A stretch of 64,000 bases of DNA from Candidatus Izemoplasmatales bacterium. GTDB lineage: Bacteria; Bacillota_I; Bacilli_A; Izemoplasmatales; Hujiaoplasmataceae. The stretch lies in assembly GCA_028698875.1 (NCBI GenBank), contig JAQVVR010000001.1, forward strand, positions 124,001-188,000. Reading direction: 5' to 3'. Shown here piece by piece: positions 9,031 through 17,400 of the stretch. Both the position numbers and the translations under genes were made by a program. Positions within the stretch are counted from its first letter, which is position 1; each line of letters starts with the position of its first letter. The notes beneath the pieces are model-generated. The model was not told the origin of the DNA. It did no database searches and was given only the letters and a program-made list of their open reading frames with translations.

Positions 9031-9967
9031 TTGAAGTTACACTCTTTGGCAATGTAAAATATGTATTAATAAGTTCCAATAGTCTTCCTTCGATTCCCGT
9101 TTTATCAACAATATAGCCTTCGGCGTGTTTGGCGCCGGGAACACAATATAGTTCCTTGAATGGAGCCTGTGAAGCCGAAATTATCTTCTTTGCCATAAAA
9201 ATCGGACAAACAGTATCTTTTTCACCATGGAAGATAAATAATGGGATTATAGCCTTTTTCGCAGCTTTGACAACATTTATTTGTCCCGGTATGAACTTGT
9301 GCAGGTAATATGTGATGGCAAAAACTCCGGGAAGGAAAAAATTAAGGATTTTTGGTTGCATTGACCTCGATAAAAGCCCAAATCCATTAGAAAACGGCGA
9401 ATCCGCAACAACCATTTTGACATTATCTGGTATTCCCAATCCGGTCGTTAAAATGACCGTGGCAGCGCCCATCGAAACCCCATGAAGTAAAATATTGTCG
9501 GTTGCGCCATATGTTCGAAGTATATGTTGAATCCAGCGTTTCAAGTCATAACGTTCATAATAACCAAAACTCGTGAAAACCCCCTTTGATAATCCGTGTC
9601 CACGAGCATCAGGCAACAAAATACGAAATCCCAGTTCAGAGTACATTTTGGCTATAACCGCCATATCGGAATTCAAAGACCGATATCCATGACATAAAAT
9701 TGCCGTGTTTGTTGACTTTTCATCAAAACTGGGAATGTATACAGCCGATAGTTTAACATTATCATAGGAACGAATTGAAATTGTTTCTTTGGGGATATTC
9801 ATATACCATTGCCAAGATGAGGAGAAAAAAGCCGATTCTTGATCGACTAGTCCTGATGGTTGTTTTAAACTATCAGTTCTAAAAATCCGTCGATATATAA
9901 AATAGGAAATGAAAAAGTATATTAATAATATGCCAACAACTATTAAGATAATATATTCTGTTTTCAT
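9020..9967 (-). CDS. Membrane-anchored alpha/beta hydrolase (YqkD-like)
   Basis: A 315-aa serine hydrolase. Residues 5-25 are one membrane helix (signal anchor), so the catalytic domain probably faces outside. The triad is visible: nucleophile serine in HGVSMGAA (GxSxG), aspartate in FHGEKDTVCP, and histidine in GAKHAEGY. PDARGHGLSKG is the usual oxyanion-side motif of this family, and ADSPFSNG follows the nucleophile strand. The layout matches Bacillus YqkD and related DUF-type hydrolases, whose substrate is not established. It is transcribed alone, convergent with the GH13 gene. Confidence 0.8.
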   Translation of the reverse strand: MKTEYIILIVVGILLIYFFISYFIYRRIFRTDSLKQPSGLVDQESAFFSSSWQWYMNIPKETISIRSYDNVKLSAVYIPSFDEKSTNTAILCHGYRSLNSDMAVIAKMYSELGFRILLPDARGHGLSKGVFTSFGYYERYDLKRWIQHILRTYGATDNILLHGVSMGAATVILTTGLGIPDNVKMVVADSPFSNGFGLLSRSMQPKILNFFLPGVFAITYYLHKFIPGQINVVKAAKKAIIPLFIFHGEKDTVCPIFMAKKIISASQAPFKELYCVPGAKHAEGYIVDKTGIEGRLLELINTYFTLPKSVTSKKK

Positions 9968-10086
9968 TTAATCACCAACTAGATATATTCTATCATATTA
10001 AAACTAATATTCAGAATAAAAAACAAAAAAATCGCGATGATATTGATTATTTTTATTGTCTGAGTTATCATTATAAAAAAGGGGGA

Positions 10087-10734
10087 TTGGTTATCATTAT
10101 TAAAAAACAGTCAGAATACAAAGAACAAGCAAAACTATTGATGGCGGATAAGTACAAAAATGTAATTTTGATTTTATTAGTTTTTATATTTCTTAACGGC
10201 ATCATCGCTGGTATTTTTTCCAAAGAAGCTTGGATTAGTCTTGGTAGCATCATCGACATTGCAATTATGGCCGGCATGTCGTTTGCGTTTGTAATCCTTT
10301 GGCGTAATGTCGTTGATGGCAAGGAATCTGATTTACAGGAAATTCTCCTCATCGGATATAAGGAAAATTACTTACGCAATTTAGTGGTATATTTATTAAG
10401 AATGCTGTGGGTCTTTTTGTTTAGTTTGTTATTAATAATCCCGGGAATCGTCAAAGCATATTCCTATTCTATGGCTTTTTATGTGGTTCAAAAAGAACCA
10501 AAATTGAACCCATCAGATGCCTTGAAGAAATCTGCCGATTTAATGAAAGGGCACAAAATGGATTTATTTAAGTTAGATTTAAGCTATTTGGGATGGTATT
10601 TTCTCGGTCTATTTACCGCTTGTATATTATGGCTGTGGATTATTCCAAAACACTCCACCGCACAAATGCTCTATTATGATGAAATATATAAAGCATCCCA
10701 AACGGAAAATAGTCAAATTTTGGAAACAAAGTAA
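10087..10734 (+). CDS. DUF975 family integral membrane protein
   Basis: A membrane protein of up to 215 aa with about five hydrophobic segments (about 25-45, 55-75, 100-125 and two after 150). The pattern KQSEYKEQAK at the N-terminus, a central PGIVKAYSYSMAFYV, and a C-terminal TAQMLYYDEIY are typical of DUF975 proteins, whose function is unknown. The only usual start nearby is the TTG at 10087, but the GGGGGA site touches it. An ATC or ATT a few codons later (10093-10099) would give better spacing and a start closer to the family N-terminus. A long-loop terminator follows. Confidence 0.75.
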   Translation: MVIIIKKQSEYKEQAKLLMADKYKNVILILLVFIFLNGIIAGIFSKEAWISLGSIIDIAIMAGMSFAFVILWRNVVDGKESDLQEILLIGYKENYLRNLVVYLLRMLWVFLFSLLLIIPGIVKAYSYSMAFYVVQKEPKLNPSDALKKSADLMKGHKMDLFKLDLSYLGWYFLGLFTACILWLWIIPKHSTAQMLYYDEIYKASQTENSQILETK

Positions 10735-10763
10735 TTACCTAGTATTTATAAAACCTTGATACT

Positions 10764-10812
10764 AAAAACAGAAAACAGTTACAAATTATTTTGTTCTGAA
10801 TTCTGTTTTTCT
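10764..10812 (+). terminator. Probable terminator of the DUF975 gene; rest of the 10735-10950 gap
   Basis: AAAAACAGAA and TTCTGTTTTT form a 10-bp stem around a 27-nt AT-rich loop. Further on, at 10833-10857, is a second hairpin (ACATTTGACTG and CAGTAAATGT, TTAT loop) without a T-run. A 67-codon open frame spans this region but has no ribosome site and no recognisable product. Confidence 0.55.
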
Positions 10813-10950
10813 TATGCTTTATCATGGCTGCTACATTTGACTGTTATCAGTAAATGTCATGGTTTTGCATCATATATTTACAAAGAACTAGCTGCCAGTA
10901 TATACAGAAAACTAGGTATCAAGCACCATAATAAATGCATTAAAATTTTG

Positions 10951-10979
10951 TTGACTTGAAACCTCGAATAATGTATAAT
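10951..10979 (+). promoter_or_regulatory. Promoter of rplU-rpmA
   Basis: TTGACT and TATAAT are separated by exactly 17 bases. The predicted transcript begins near 10986. Confidence 0.85.
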
Positions 10980-10984
10980 ACTCA

Positions 10985-11055
10985 CGTATGCAAAGCATAC
11001 CGCTCAGTAGTGGTCTCAAACACAGAAATGTTACCATGATGGCGAGTCTTATCAA
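10985..11055 (+). ncRNA. Probable L21 leader (ribosomal-protein mRNA leader)
   Basis: The untranslated leader between the promoter and the rplU ribosome site opens with the hairpin GTATGC-AAA-GCATAC. It continues with a CGCTCA...TGGCGAG pairing around a conserved-looking internal segment. Position and form agree with the L21 leader of Firmicutes, which is thought to let L21 repress its own operon. I could not score it against the family model. Confidence 0.6.
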
Positions 11056-11072
11056 TATGAGGAGGTGCGCAT

Positions 11073-11381
11073 ATGTACGCAATCATTGAAACAGGTGGAA
11101 AACAAGTCAGAGTAGAAGTTGGACAAGAAATCTACGTTGAATTACTTGACGTTGAAGTCGACTCAACATACACTTTTGACAAGGTCTTGTTGGTCGGTGG
11201 CGAAAAAACCAAGATTGGTAAACCCTATATTAAAGGTGCAACGGTTACAGCTACTGTCAACAAACACGGAAAAGGTCAAAAGGTTATTATTTTCAAATAT
11301 GAGCCTAAAAAACATTACCACAAGAAAAACGGCCATCGTCAACCATATACAAAGTTGACTATTAACGAAATAAATCTTTAA
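11073..11381 (+). CDS. rplU: 50S ribosomal protein L21
   Basis: 102 aa, the full family length. It starts at ATG 11073 after [20 protein letters not shown] at the N-terminus and the C-terminal segment [12 protein letters not shown]-like (here [16 protein letters not shown]) are L21 hallmarks. L21 binds 23S rRNA in the large subunit. In most Firmicutes the next gene is prp (ysxB), the protease that trims L27. Here rpmA follows directly with no room for it. Confidence 0.97.
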   Translation: MYAIIETGGKQVRVEVGQEIYVELLDVEVDSTYTFDKVLLVGGEKTKIGKPYIKGATVTATVNKHGKGQKVIIFKYEPKKHYHKKNGHRQPYTKLTINEINL

Positions 11382-11413
11382 TTCACAATCAAATCAATTT
11401 GGAGGTGTTACCT

Positions 11414-11701
11414 ATGGTATTCAATCTGAATATACAAGAGTTTATGGCTTCTAAAAAAGGGGTCGGCTCGACCAAAAACGGTCGTGATTCCGCCGGCAGA
11501 CGTTTAGGAGCTAAATTATCGGATGGACAAGTTTGTACAGCCGGATCAATTATCTTCCGTCAACGCGGAACTAAGATTCATGCCGGAACAAATGTTGGTA
11601 TTGGCAAAGATGATACGTTGTTTGCCACTATTGACGGTATCGTCAAATTCGAACGTCTTGGCAAAGATAAAAAGCAAGCATCCGTATACCCACAGGAATA
11701 A
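11414..11701 (+). CDS. rpmA: 50S ribosomal protein L27 with N-terminal extension
   Basis: 95 aa. ATG 11414 is chosen because GGAGGTG lies at 11401-11407; the in-frame TTG at 11399 precedes that site and cannot be the start. The mature core [15 protein letters not shown] is intact and sits near the peptidyl-transferase centre. It is preceded by an 11-residue leader ending IQEFM, which corresponds to the Firmicutes leader ending LQFF that Prp protease removes. The cleavage context differs from the common form, and prp is not between rplU and rpmA. The leader is still expected to need removal before L27 can work; which enzyme does it cannot be seen here. Confidence 0.96.
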   Translation: MVFNLNIQEFMASKKGVGSTKNGRDSAGRRLGAKLSDGQVCTAGSIIFRQRGTKIHAGTNVGIGKDDTLFATIDGIVKFERLGKDKKQASVYPQE

Positions 11702-11702
11702 A

Positions 11703-11728
11703 ACAGGTCGACGACCTGTTTTTTTTAA
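11703..11728 (+). terminator. Terminator of rplU-rpmA
   Basis: ACAGGTC and GACCTGT with a 3-nt loop, followed by eight T. Confidence 0.9.
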
Positions 11729-11749
11729 CAATTGGATCAGCTGATTCAA

Positions 11750-11778
11750 TTGAATAATTGTTTGCTTTGCGATATAAT
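11750..11778 (+). promoter_or_regulatory. Promoter of galK
   Basis: TTGAAT and TATAAT with a 17-base spacer, 24 bases before the start codon. Confidence 0.75.
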
Positions 11779-11802
11779 TACTTTGAATTATAAGGAGAAG
11801 CA

Positions 11803-12969
11803 ATGAAGAAGCAAATGTTAGCAGTATACAAAAAAGTCTTTGGGGAAGAATCCAATCCACGGTTGTTTTTTTCTCCAGGGCGGGTGAATTTGATTGGCGA
11901 ACACATCGATTATAATGGTGGGTTTGTTTTTCCGTGTGCTTTGAGCATTGGAACATATGGCGCAATTTCACTCCGAAATGATCGACTTATTCGCTTATAT
12001 TCAGAAAACTTTGCGACTTCTGGTGTTATTTCAATATCTTTGGATGATTTGGAATATCAAAAATCACATACATGGGCTAATTATTTAAAAGGTGTTATTC
12101 GTGAGTTGCTTTTGGAGCATAAACCAATTTTATCCGGTTTCAATATTGCAATTGATGGGGATTTACCGTGTGGTGCCGGTTTATCATCGAGTGCATCGAT
12201 AGAACTGTTAGTCGCGGTCATGATGAATGATTTGTTCTGCCTTAATATTCCAAGAAAAGATTTAGCACTCCTATGTAAAAAAGTCGAAAATGAGTATATT
12301 GGAGTTAATTGCGGAATCATGGATCAATTTGTCATTGCCCTTGGAAAAGCCAAAAATGCTTTATTGTTGGATTGCGTTTCACTTGATTATACATTTGTTC
12401 CATTAAACCATCCCAAATACGCTTTTGTAATTGTAAATTCAAAGGTCAAACGGGGACTTGTCGATTCCAAATATAACGAGCGTCGTCGCGAATGTGAAAC
12501 GGCCAAAAAGATTCTCCAAAAATACATACCAATTAGTGAATTATGCGATTTAAATGAAGAACAATTTCAAAACTATGGTTTATTCTTAATTGATCCAGTT
12601 TTATATCGCCGAGCCAAGCACGCAGTAACGGAAAATGCGCGGACAATAAATGCGAATCATCAGTTGTTGGCAGGAGATCTACATGCATTTGGAGAAGCTA
12701 TGATTGCTTCACATTGGTCACTATCTGACGATTTCGAAGTCTCTTGTCCAGAACTCGACTTTCTAGTAAAGATTGCGCTATTGAACGGTAGCATCGGCTC
12801 TCGAATGACAGGCGCTGGGTTTGGTGGGTGCACCATCAACATTGTCAAAAACACTGACATTGATTATTTTAAGTCAAGCATTATTACTCAATATAAAGAT
12901 ATGTATGGCATTGATGCGGAAATATATATTGCTCAATCTTCTGATGGCACCAAGGAAATCACCATATAA
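11803..12969 (+). CDS. galK: Galactokinase
   Basis: 388 aa, the normal length for the GHMP kinase GalK, which phosphorylates galactose at C1 in the first step of the Leloir pathway. The start follows AAGGAGAAGCA. The signature SPGRVNLIGEHIDYNGG is at residues about 25-41, the ATP loop LPCGAGLSSSAS at about 122-133, and the third motif GSRMTGAGFGGC near residue 335. galT and galE are not in this window. Galactose can come from the GH36 and GH2 enzymes near 48-52 kb. The gene is followed closely by the GNAT gene and may be co-transcribed with it. Confidence 0.96.
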   Translation: MKKQMLAVYKKVFGEESNPRLFFSPGRVNLIGEHIDYNGGFVFPCALSIGTYGAISLRNDRLIRLYSENFATSGVISISLDDLEYQKSHTWANYLKGVIRELLLEHKPILSGFNIAIDGDLPCGAGLSSSASIELLVAVMMNDLFCLNIPRKDLALLCKKVENEYIGVNCGIMDQFVIALGKAKNALLLDCVSLDYTFVPLNHPKYAFVIVNSKVKRGLVDSKYNERRRECETAKKILQKYIPISELCDLNEEQFQNYGLFLIDPVLYRRAKHAVTENARTINANHQLLAGDLHAFGEAMIASHWSLSDDFEVSCPELDFLVKIALLNGSIGSRMTGAGFGGCTINIVKNTDIDYFKSSIITQYKDMYGIDAEIYIAQSSDGTKEITI

Positions 12970-12985
12970 TATTTGGAGGCCTTTA

Positions 12986-13474
12986 ATGATTCGAAAAGCC
13001 CAAAAAAAAGATATTGATGGCTTAGAAAATATGGCCAAATTGGTCACCAATGATCTTCATCAACGCGGTATTGATCAATGGTCAAATATTTATCCGACTC
13101 GTCATCATTTTGAAAGCGATCTGGAAAAGAACGGCTTGTATGTGTATGAGACCAATGGCAACGTTATTGGTTCAATTTCGATTCTTGATGTTGATGACGA
13201 CTCATATCAAACTATAGCTTGGTGTTGTTCGCATTCACAAGTCATTCATCGGATGATGGTTGATCCACATCATCTAGGAGAAGGTGTGGGGTCAGGATTG
13301 TTGCGCCATGCCATCGATTTGATATTCCAAAAGGGATTTGATTCAATTAAAGTCGACACGCATCCAGATAATGTTCGGATGAAAAAAATCTTGCTTGCTT
13401 TTGGTTTTCAAACACGTGGTTATCTTGTAGCAATCAACCGAGATGCATTTGAATTGGTTTTAAATAAAAGGTAA
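12986..13474 (+). CDS. GNAT family N-acetyltransferase
   Basis: 162 aa. ATG 12986 is chosen because TTGGAGGCC lies 6-12 bases before it and the family N-terminus (MIRKAQKKDI) starts there; the open frame running back into galK has no ribosome site. The acetyl-CoA loop is seen as MMVDPHHLGEGVGSGLL (a variant of R/Q-x-x-G-x-G/A), followed by the beta-5 region VDTHPDNVRM and a C-terminal strand with FGFQTRGY. GNAT enzymes acetylate small molecules or protein N-termini. The substrate here is unknown. It sits 16 bases after galK, and obg follows. Confidence 0.85.
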   Translation: MIRKAQKKDIDGLENMAKLVTNDLHQRGIDQWSNIYPTRHHFESDLEKNGLYVYETNGNVIGSISILDVDDDSYQTIAWCCSHSQVIHRMMVDPHHLGEGVGSGLLRHAIDLIFQKGFDSIKVDTHPDNVRMKKILLAFGFQTRGYLVAINRDAFELVLNKR

Positions 13475-13527
13475 TTTTTCACATAAGACTAGCGGTAAAT
13501 AAACGCAGGCCGATGGGATGTGAGTTT

Positions 13528-14811
13528 ATGTTTGTAGATGAAGTTCAGATAATGGTTAAATCTGGTAAAGGCGGCGATGGAATCATCGCTTGGCGAAGAG
13601 AAAAATATGTTCCGATGGGTGGTCCTTACGGTGGCGATGGCGGCAAAGGCGGAAGTGTCATTTTCCGAGTTGATGAAGGCTTATCCACTTTATTAGATTT
13701 GCGGTATAAGAAGCGGATTATTGCTGATTCCGGACAAAATGGTGGATCAAAAAATATGACTGGTGCCGATGGGGAAGATGTCATTGTGAGTGTTCCGGTA
13801 GGGACAATCATCTATGATGAGGAAACCAATGCCATATTATGTGACCTTACTCAGCATAATCAAGAATGCGTTATTGCCAAAGGGGGAAAAGGTGGACGTG
13901 GAAATACCCATTTTGCAACCTCACGCAATCAAGCACCATATATCCAAGAAAATGGTGAATTGGGTGTCACCAAAAACCTCAGAATCGAATTAAAACTTCT
14001 TGCCGATGTTGGTCTTATCGGCTTTCCAAGTGTAGGAAAATCCACATTAATAAGCGTTGTATCTGGTTCCAAGCCAAAAATTGCCGATTACCCATTCACT
14101 ACGCTTGTTCCTAATTTGGGTGTCGTTGACGTCGAAGGCGTCAAAAGTTTTGTCATGGCAGATATGCCAGGAATAATCAAAGGTGCCAGCCAAGGAGTCG
14201 GCTTGGGTTTACAGTTTTTACGTCATATCGAGAGAACCCGAGTGATTGTTCATATTATCGACATATCCGAGGCTTCCGGACGCGATCCATATGATGATTA
14301 CCTAGCTATCAATCATGAACTCGCTGAATATCGGTTCCAACTAAGTCAAAGACCACAAATTGTTGTGGCTAATAAGATGGATACTTCTGGAGCGGAAGAA
14401 CGTTTACAAAAACTGCAATCTCAAATCGGTACAGATATCAAAATAATACCAATATCTGCTCTCACCAAAACAGGACTAAAACCATTACTACACGCAATTG
14501 TTGATTTGCTTGATAAAACACCATTGTTTAATATATATGAAGATAGCGACGTTGTCGATGAAGTCTTATATGATTTTGATCCAACAGATCCGGGCTTTAC
14601 TGTTCGACAATTAAGTGATCACTTATTTGAAGCTTTTGGCCCCAGAATCACCAGGATGTTTCAAAAGACACGCTTTGGTAATGAGGAGTCTATAAAGCAT
14701 CTTTCTCGTTGCCTACGTCGAATGGGCGTTGACGATGAATTAAGAAAAATTAACATTAAAAACGGCGACACGGTTCGGATAATTGATTATGAATTTGAAT
14801 TCATCGACTAA
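13528..14811 (+). CDS. obg: GTPase Obg/CgtA
   Basis: 427 aa. ATG 13528 fits the family N-terminus (MFVDEVQIMVKSGKGGDG) and follows GGATGTGAG; ATG 13513 is a less likely alternative. The glycine-rich Obg domain covers residues 1-158. The G domain follows, with GFPSVGKST (G1), the TTLVPNLG switch, DMPGII (G3) and NKMD (G4). An OCT domain ends the protein (about 345-427), as in Bacillus Obg. Obg helps assemble the 50S subunit and responds to (p)ppGpp. Proximity to rplU-rpmA is the usual order in Firmicutes, here interrupted by galK and the GNAT gene. Confidence 0.96.
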   Translation: MFVDEVQIMVKSGKGGDGIIAWRREKYVPMGGPYGGDGGKGGSVIFRVDEGLSTLLDLRYKKRIIADSGQNGGSKNMTGADGEDVIVSVPVGTIIYDEETNAILCDLTQHNQECVIAKGGKGGRGNTHFATSRNQAPYIQENGELGVTKNLRIELKLLADVGLIGFPSVGKSTLISVVSGSKPKIADYPFTTLVPNLGVVDVEGVKSFVMADMPGIIKGASQGVGLGLQFLRHIERTRVIVHIIDISEASGRDPYDDYLAINHELAEYRFQLSQRPQIVVANKMDTSGAEERLQKLQSQIGTDIKIIPISALTKTGLKPLLHAIVDLLDKTPLFNIYEDSDVVDEVLYDFDPTDPGFTVRQLSDHLFEAFGPRITRMFQKTRFGNEESIKHLSRCLRRMGVDDELRKINIKNGDTVRIIDYEFEFID

Positions 14812-15427
14812 ATGCCGGTTTTGCGGTTTCTTGACAACACCAATTACCGATGGTGGTTTCAAACTACACAAATGTCAAAATTGTGGTTTGATTTTCAAAG
14901 ATCAAATCGATTTCCTAAATCCTTCTCTAGAAATGAAACGATACAATCAACATAGCATTGACCCCGATGACGGATATTTAAAATCAATCAACGATTTTAT
15001 ATCTTTTGCCATTGTCCCCTTTCCTGAAATAAAAACAATTCTTGATTATGGTTGCGGCCGCATCGGGTATTTAGGCAGTCGACTTTCCGATATCGGATAC
15101 CAGGTGTCCGAATATGATTTGTATTACCAACAAAATCAGCTCGTTTTGGAAAACCAGTATGATTTAGTGTGTACAGTCGAAGTGATTGAGCATTTTCATA
15201 ATCCCAAAGTAGAATTTGCACGATTATGCCAACTTGTTAAGACCAATGGATATCTAGCAATTAAAACTCAATTTGTCCCAATCGAGTTTAAAAATTGGTG
15301 GTATATCCGTGATACAACCCATTATAGTTTCTTTTCTAATCAAACATTTGTCTATATTGCCGCAACATACGGTCTTAAAATAGTATTGAATGATCATATA
15401 CAGACAATCGTATATCAAAAAAAATGA
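14789..15427 (+). CDS. SAM-dependent methyltransferase with N-terminal zinc ribbon
   Basis: About 212 aa, overlapping the end of obg by 23 bases, so probably translated from the obg message. Four cysteines in CRFCG and CQNCG at the N-terminus form a zinc ribbon. SAM motif I is LDYGCGRIGYL, and CTVEVIEHFHNP is the motif around the beta-4 strand of class I methyltransferases. WWYIRDTTHYSFFS resembles the type-12 methyltransferases often seen with polysaccharide or quinone chemistry. Substrate unknown. The start could also be the TTG at 14783. Confidence 0.75.
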   Translation: MNLNSSTKCRFCGFLTTPITDGGFKLHKCQNCGLIFKDQIDFLNPSLEMKRYNQHSIDPDDGYLKSINDFISFAIVPFPEIKTILDYGCGRIGYLGSRLSDIGYQVSEYDLYYQQNQLVLENQYDLVCTVEVIEHFHNPKVEFARLCQLVKTNGYLAIKTQFVPIEFKNWWYIRDTTHYSFFSNQTFVYIAATYGLKIVLNDHIQTIVYQKK

Positions 15428-15447
15428 TGATTTTTCATCATTTTTGT
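15421..15447 (+). terminator. Terminator after obg-methyltransferase
   Basis: AAAATGATGA and TCATCATTTTT form the stem, followed by GTTTT. The 5' arm overlaps the stop codon. Confidence 0.85.
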
Positions 15448-15798
15448 TTTATTTCCGGTCATTAAAGCATTACAACACATAAAATAACAAAATATTTTCA
15501 AAATTTAATTGTGATATTATTATGTTTTATTTTATTGTATTATATATTTCTTTATCGTTTTTAATATGATATTTTTGTGTTTTGCTTTTTTGATTCTCAG
15601 AAGGTATTTATATAAGGGTTTTAATCTGTATATGATGTTTATAGCATTCATTAATTATATAATTAGCGCATAATTATTTAATTGAACTGCTTAATAATCA
15701 TACTCTTATTTATCGCAAGCAGCAGAAGTAACTCAATACTAAATTATGTGGATTCTTAAAAACGAAAATGATATAATGATAAATGATGAGGTGATTGC
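15448..15798. other. AT-rich intergenic region before ruvA
   Basis: No coding frame with a ribosome site and no RNA I recognise. It is markedly AT-rich, with several short palindromes (for example AATTATATAATT near 15655). The only clear signal is the ruvA extended -10 box at its right end. Confidence 0.6.
15769..15777 (+). promoter_or_regulatory. Extended -10 promoter of ruvA
   Basis: TGATATAAT, 22 bases before the start codon, with no good -35 box. Confidence 0.6.
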
Positions 15799-16353
15799 AT
15801 GTACAGTTATCTAAAAGGTTCGATTACAGAAATCCGATCTAATTACATTACGCTTGAAGTCCATGACATCGGATTTCATATTCTTACACCAAATCCATAC
15901 TTATTTACCGTTGGAAAAGAAACGATTCTATACGTATATCAAAAGGTAACCGATGATGAAATCAATTTATTTGGTTTTAGTTCGTCGGAAGAAAAAGAGT
16001 TATTCTTAAAGCTAATCAGTGTTAATGGGATCGGTCCAAAAAGCGCTAATGCCATCTTAGCAGCTGGATCTGTCGAATCAATTGTTACTGCTATTGAATC
16101 TGGAAATGCAAAGTATTTACAGAAGTTCCCTGGGATTGGTCCAAAAGCAAGTCAACAAATAATTCTGGATTTACACGGTAAGATTGACATTTCATCAGTA
16201 TCATTAAATTCAAGCGCTCTTTCAGAAGTTGATGATGCATTACAAGCATTAGGATATAATGGTAAAGAAATTAAAAAAATTCTTCCGAAATTAGATTCTA
16301 ATAAAACAACCAATGAACTCATTAAAGATGCTTTGAGAATGATGCTAAAATAA
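15799..16353 (+). CDS. ruvA: Holliday junction branch-migration protein RuvA
   Basis: 184 aa. The start follows GAGGTGATTGC. Domain I is an OB fold (MYSYLKGSITEI). Domain II carries two helix-hairpin-helix motifs (VNGIGPKSA at about 75-83 and FPGIGPKASQQII at about 110-122) that hold the DNA junction. Domain III (about 135-184) is the RuvB-contact region. ruvB, usually the next gene, is absent: the following gene is a converging asparaginase. recU, the resolvase that works with RuvAB in Firmicutes, is 8 kb away. Confidence 0.95.
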   Translation: MYSYLKGSITEIRSNYITLEVHDIGFHILTPNPYLFTVGKETILYVYQKVTDDEINLFGFSSSEEKELFLKLISVNGIGPKSANAILAAGSVESIVTAIESGNAKYLQKFPGIGPKASQQIILDLHGKIDISSVSLNSSALSEVDDALQALGYNGKEIKKILPKLDSNKTTNELIKDALRMMLK

Positions 16354-16376
16354 TACGCCACAAAGAGAAGAAGTCA

Positions 16377-16408
16377 AAAAAAAGTTGTCATTTCGACAAC
16401 TTTTCTTT
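16377..16408. terminator. Bidirectional terminator between ruvA and ansA
   Basis: AAAAGTTGTC and GACAACTTTT with a 4-nt loop, A-rich on the left and T-rich on the right, between convergent genes. Confidence 0.85.
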
Positions 16409-16419
16409 TTGTTTATATT

Positions 16420-17400
16420 TTATTTTTCAAAAGTGCTTTTTATGAATTGATGATCATTTGATACTGTTAATGCTAGCATTAATAATATCCTCGCTTTTTG
16501 ACCATTTAAATTAGGCGCAAGAATACAACCAACATCCGTGAGATTTTTGCCACCACCAATATAACCATATGTATCTAAAACTCTTCCCGAAGGGCATCGA
16601 GAACAGATAACAACCGGTATTTTATTGGCAATAGCATGTTTGATTCCCTCAAGCATCATGGGTGGAACATTACCTCGGCCAAGGGCTTCAATGATTATTC
16701 CTTTGGCATTTAACTCATCAATGAGAAAATTAATGAGAGCAGAATCCATCCCAGAACACACTTTTAATAGATGAACATTTTCTTCAATAGCATCAGTAGG
16801 AATATGTCTTTTCGTATAATTTACCGTTCGATAAAAAATAACTTCTTTACAATCGACAATTCCCAAAGGACCAAAATCCATTGATTTAAAAGTATCAAGC
16901 GTCAGTGTATTTGTCTTAGTCACTTCGCTGGCAGCATTTATTTGATCGTTAAGAACGACAAGGGCTCCTTTGTTTCTTGACTTAGGTGACTTGGCAACCA
17001 GGATCGAAGATACCAAATTATTGATGCCATCGAAGCCAAGCTCTGATGAGGATTTCATCGAACCAGTTACAACAATAGGCTTAGGTGAGTATATAATCAA
17101 ATCCATAAAATAAGCTGTTTCTTCTAAGGTATCAGTTCCATGAATGATAACGGCACCGTCAATATCTTGGCGTTCAAAAAGCTTTTTTATGACAGCAGAA
17201 AGTTGCAACATCAAGGTAGGAGTGATCGATGGACTAGGGACTTCTGAAAACTCAATGATTTCAAGTTCGTTGTAAAAATCCGAATTCCATAAATTAGCCA
17301 TGATGTCTTTGGCAGTCAAAGCTGGTACTACCGAATGGTTACCTTCATCAATTTTCATCGATATCGTACCACCGGTAAATAATAAAGCAACCTTACCCAT
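16420..17400 (-). CDS. ansA: L-asparaginase (type I, cytoplasmic)
   Basis: 326 aa. It hydrolyses asparagine to aspartate and ammonia. The first catalytic threonine is in LFTGGTISM at residues about 7-15. The second motif, VIIHGTDTLEETAYF, is near residue 84-98. GSMKSSSELGFDG follows as in the family. There is no signal peptide, which fits a type I enzyme. It points the same way as the downstream PHP-nadB-nadA operon, and its product aspartate is the substrate of NadB. A physical operon is unlikely because about 570 bases separate them. A possible promoter (AGGTAA/ATTATA on the plus strand, 17443-17472) lies upstream. Confidence 0.93.
   Translation of the reverse strand: MGKVALLFTGGTISMKIDEGNHSVVPALTAKDIMANLWNSDFYNELEIIEFSEVPSPSITPTLMLQLSAVIKKLFERQDIDGAVIIHGTDTLEETAYFMDLIIYSPKPIVVTGSMKSSSELGFDGINNLVSSILVAKSPKSRNKGALVVLNDQINAASEVTKTNTLTLDTFKSMDFGPLGIVDCKEVIFYRTVNYTKRHIPTDAIEENVHLLKVCSGMDSALINFLIDELNAKGIIIEALGRGNVPPMMLEGIKHAIANKIPVVICSRCPSGRVLDTYGYIGGGKNLTDVGCILAPNLNGQKARILLMLALTVSNDHQFIKSTFEK

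Noticed and set aside
10756-10959. Small 67-aa gene before rplU
   Set aside because: No ribosome site, it crosses the probable terminator and ends in the rplU promoter, and it resembles no protein I know.
11399-11413. TTG 11399 as the rpmA start
   Set aside because: The Shine-Dalgarno sequence lies downstream of it and fits ATG 11414.
12821-12985. N-terminal extension of the GNAT protein inside galK
   Set aside because: The extra 55 residues overlap galK in another frame; a good ribosome site and the family N-terminus are at 12986.
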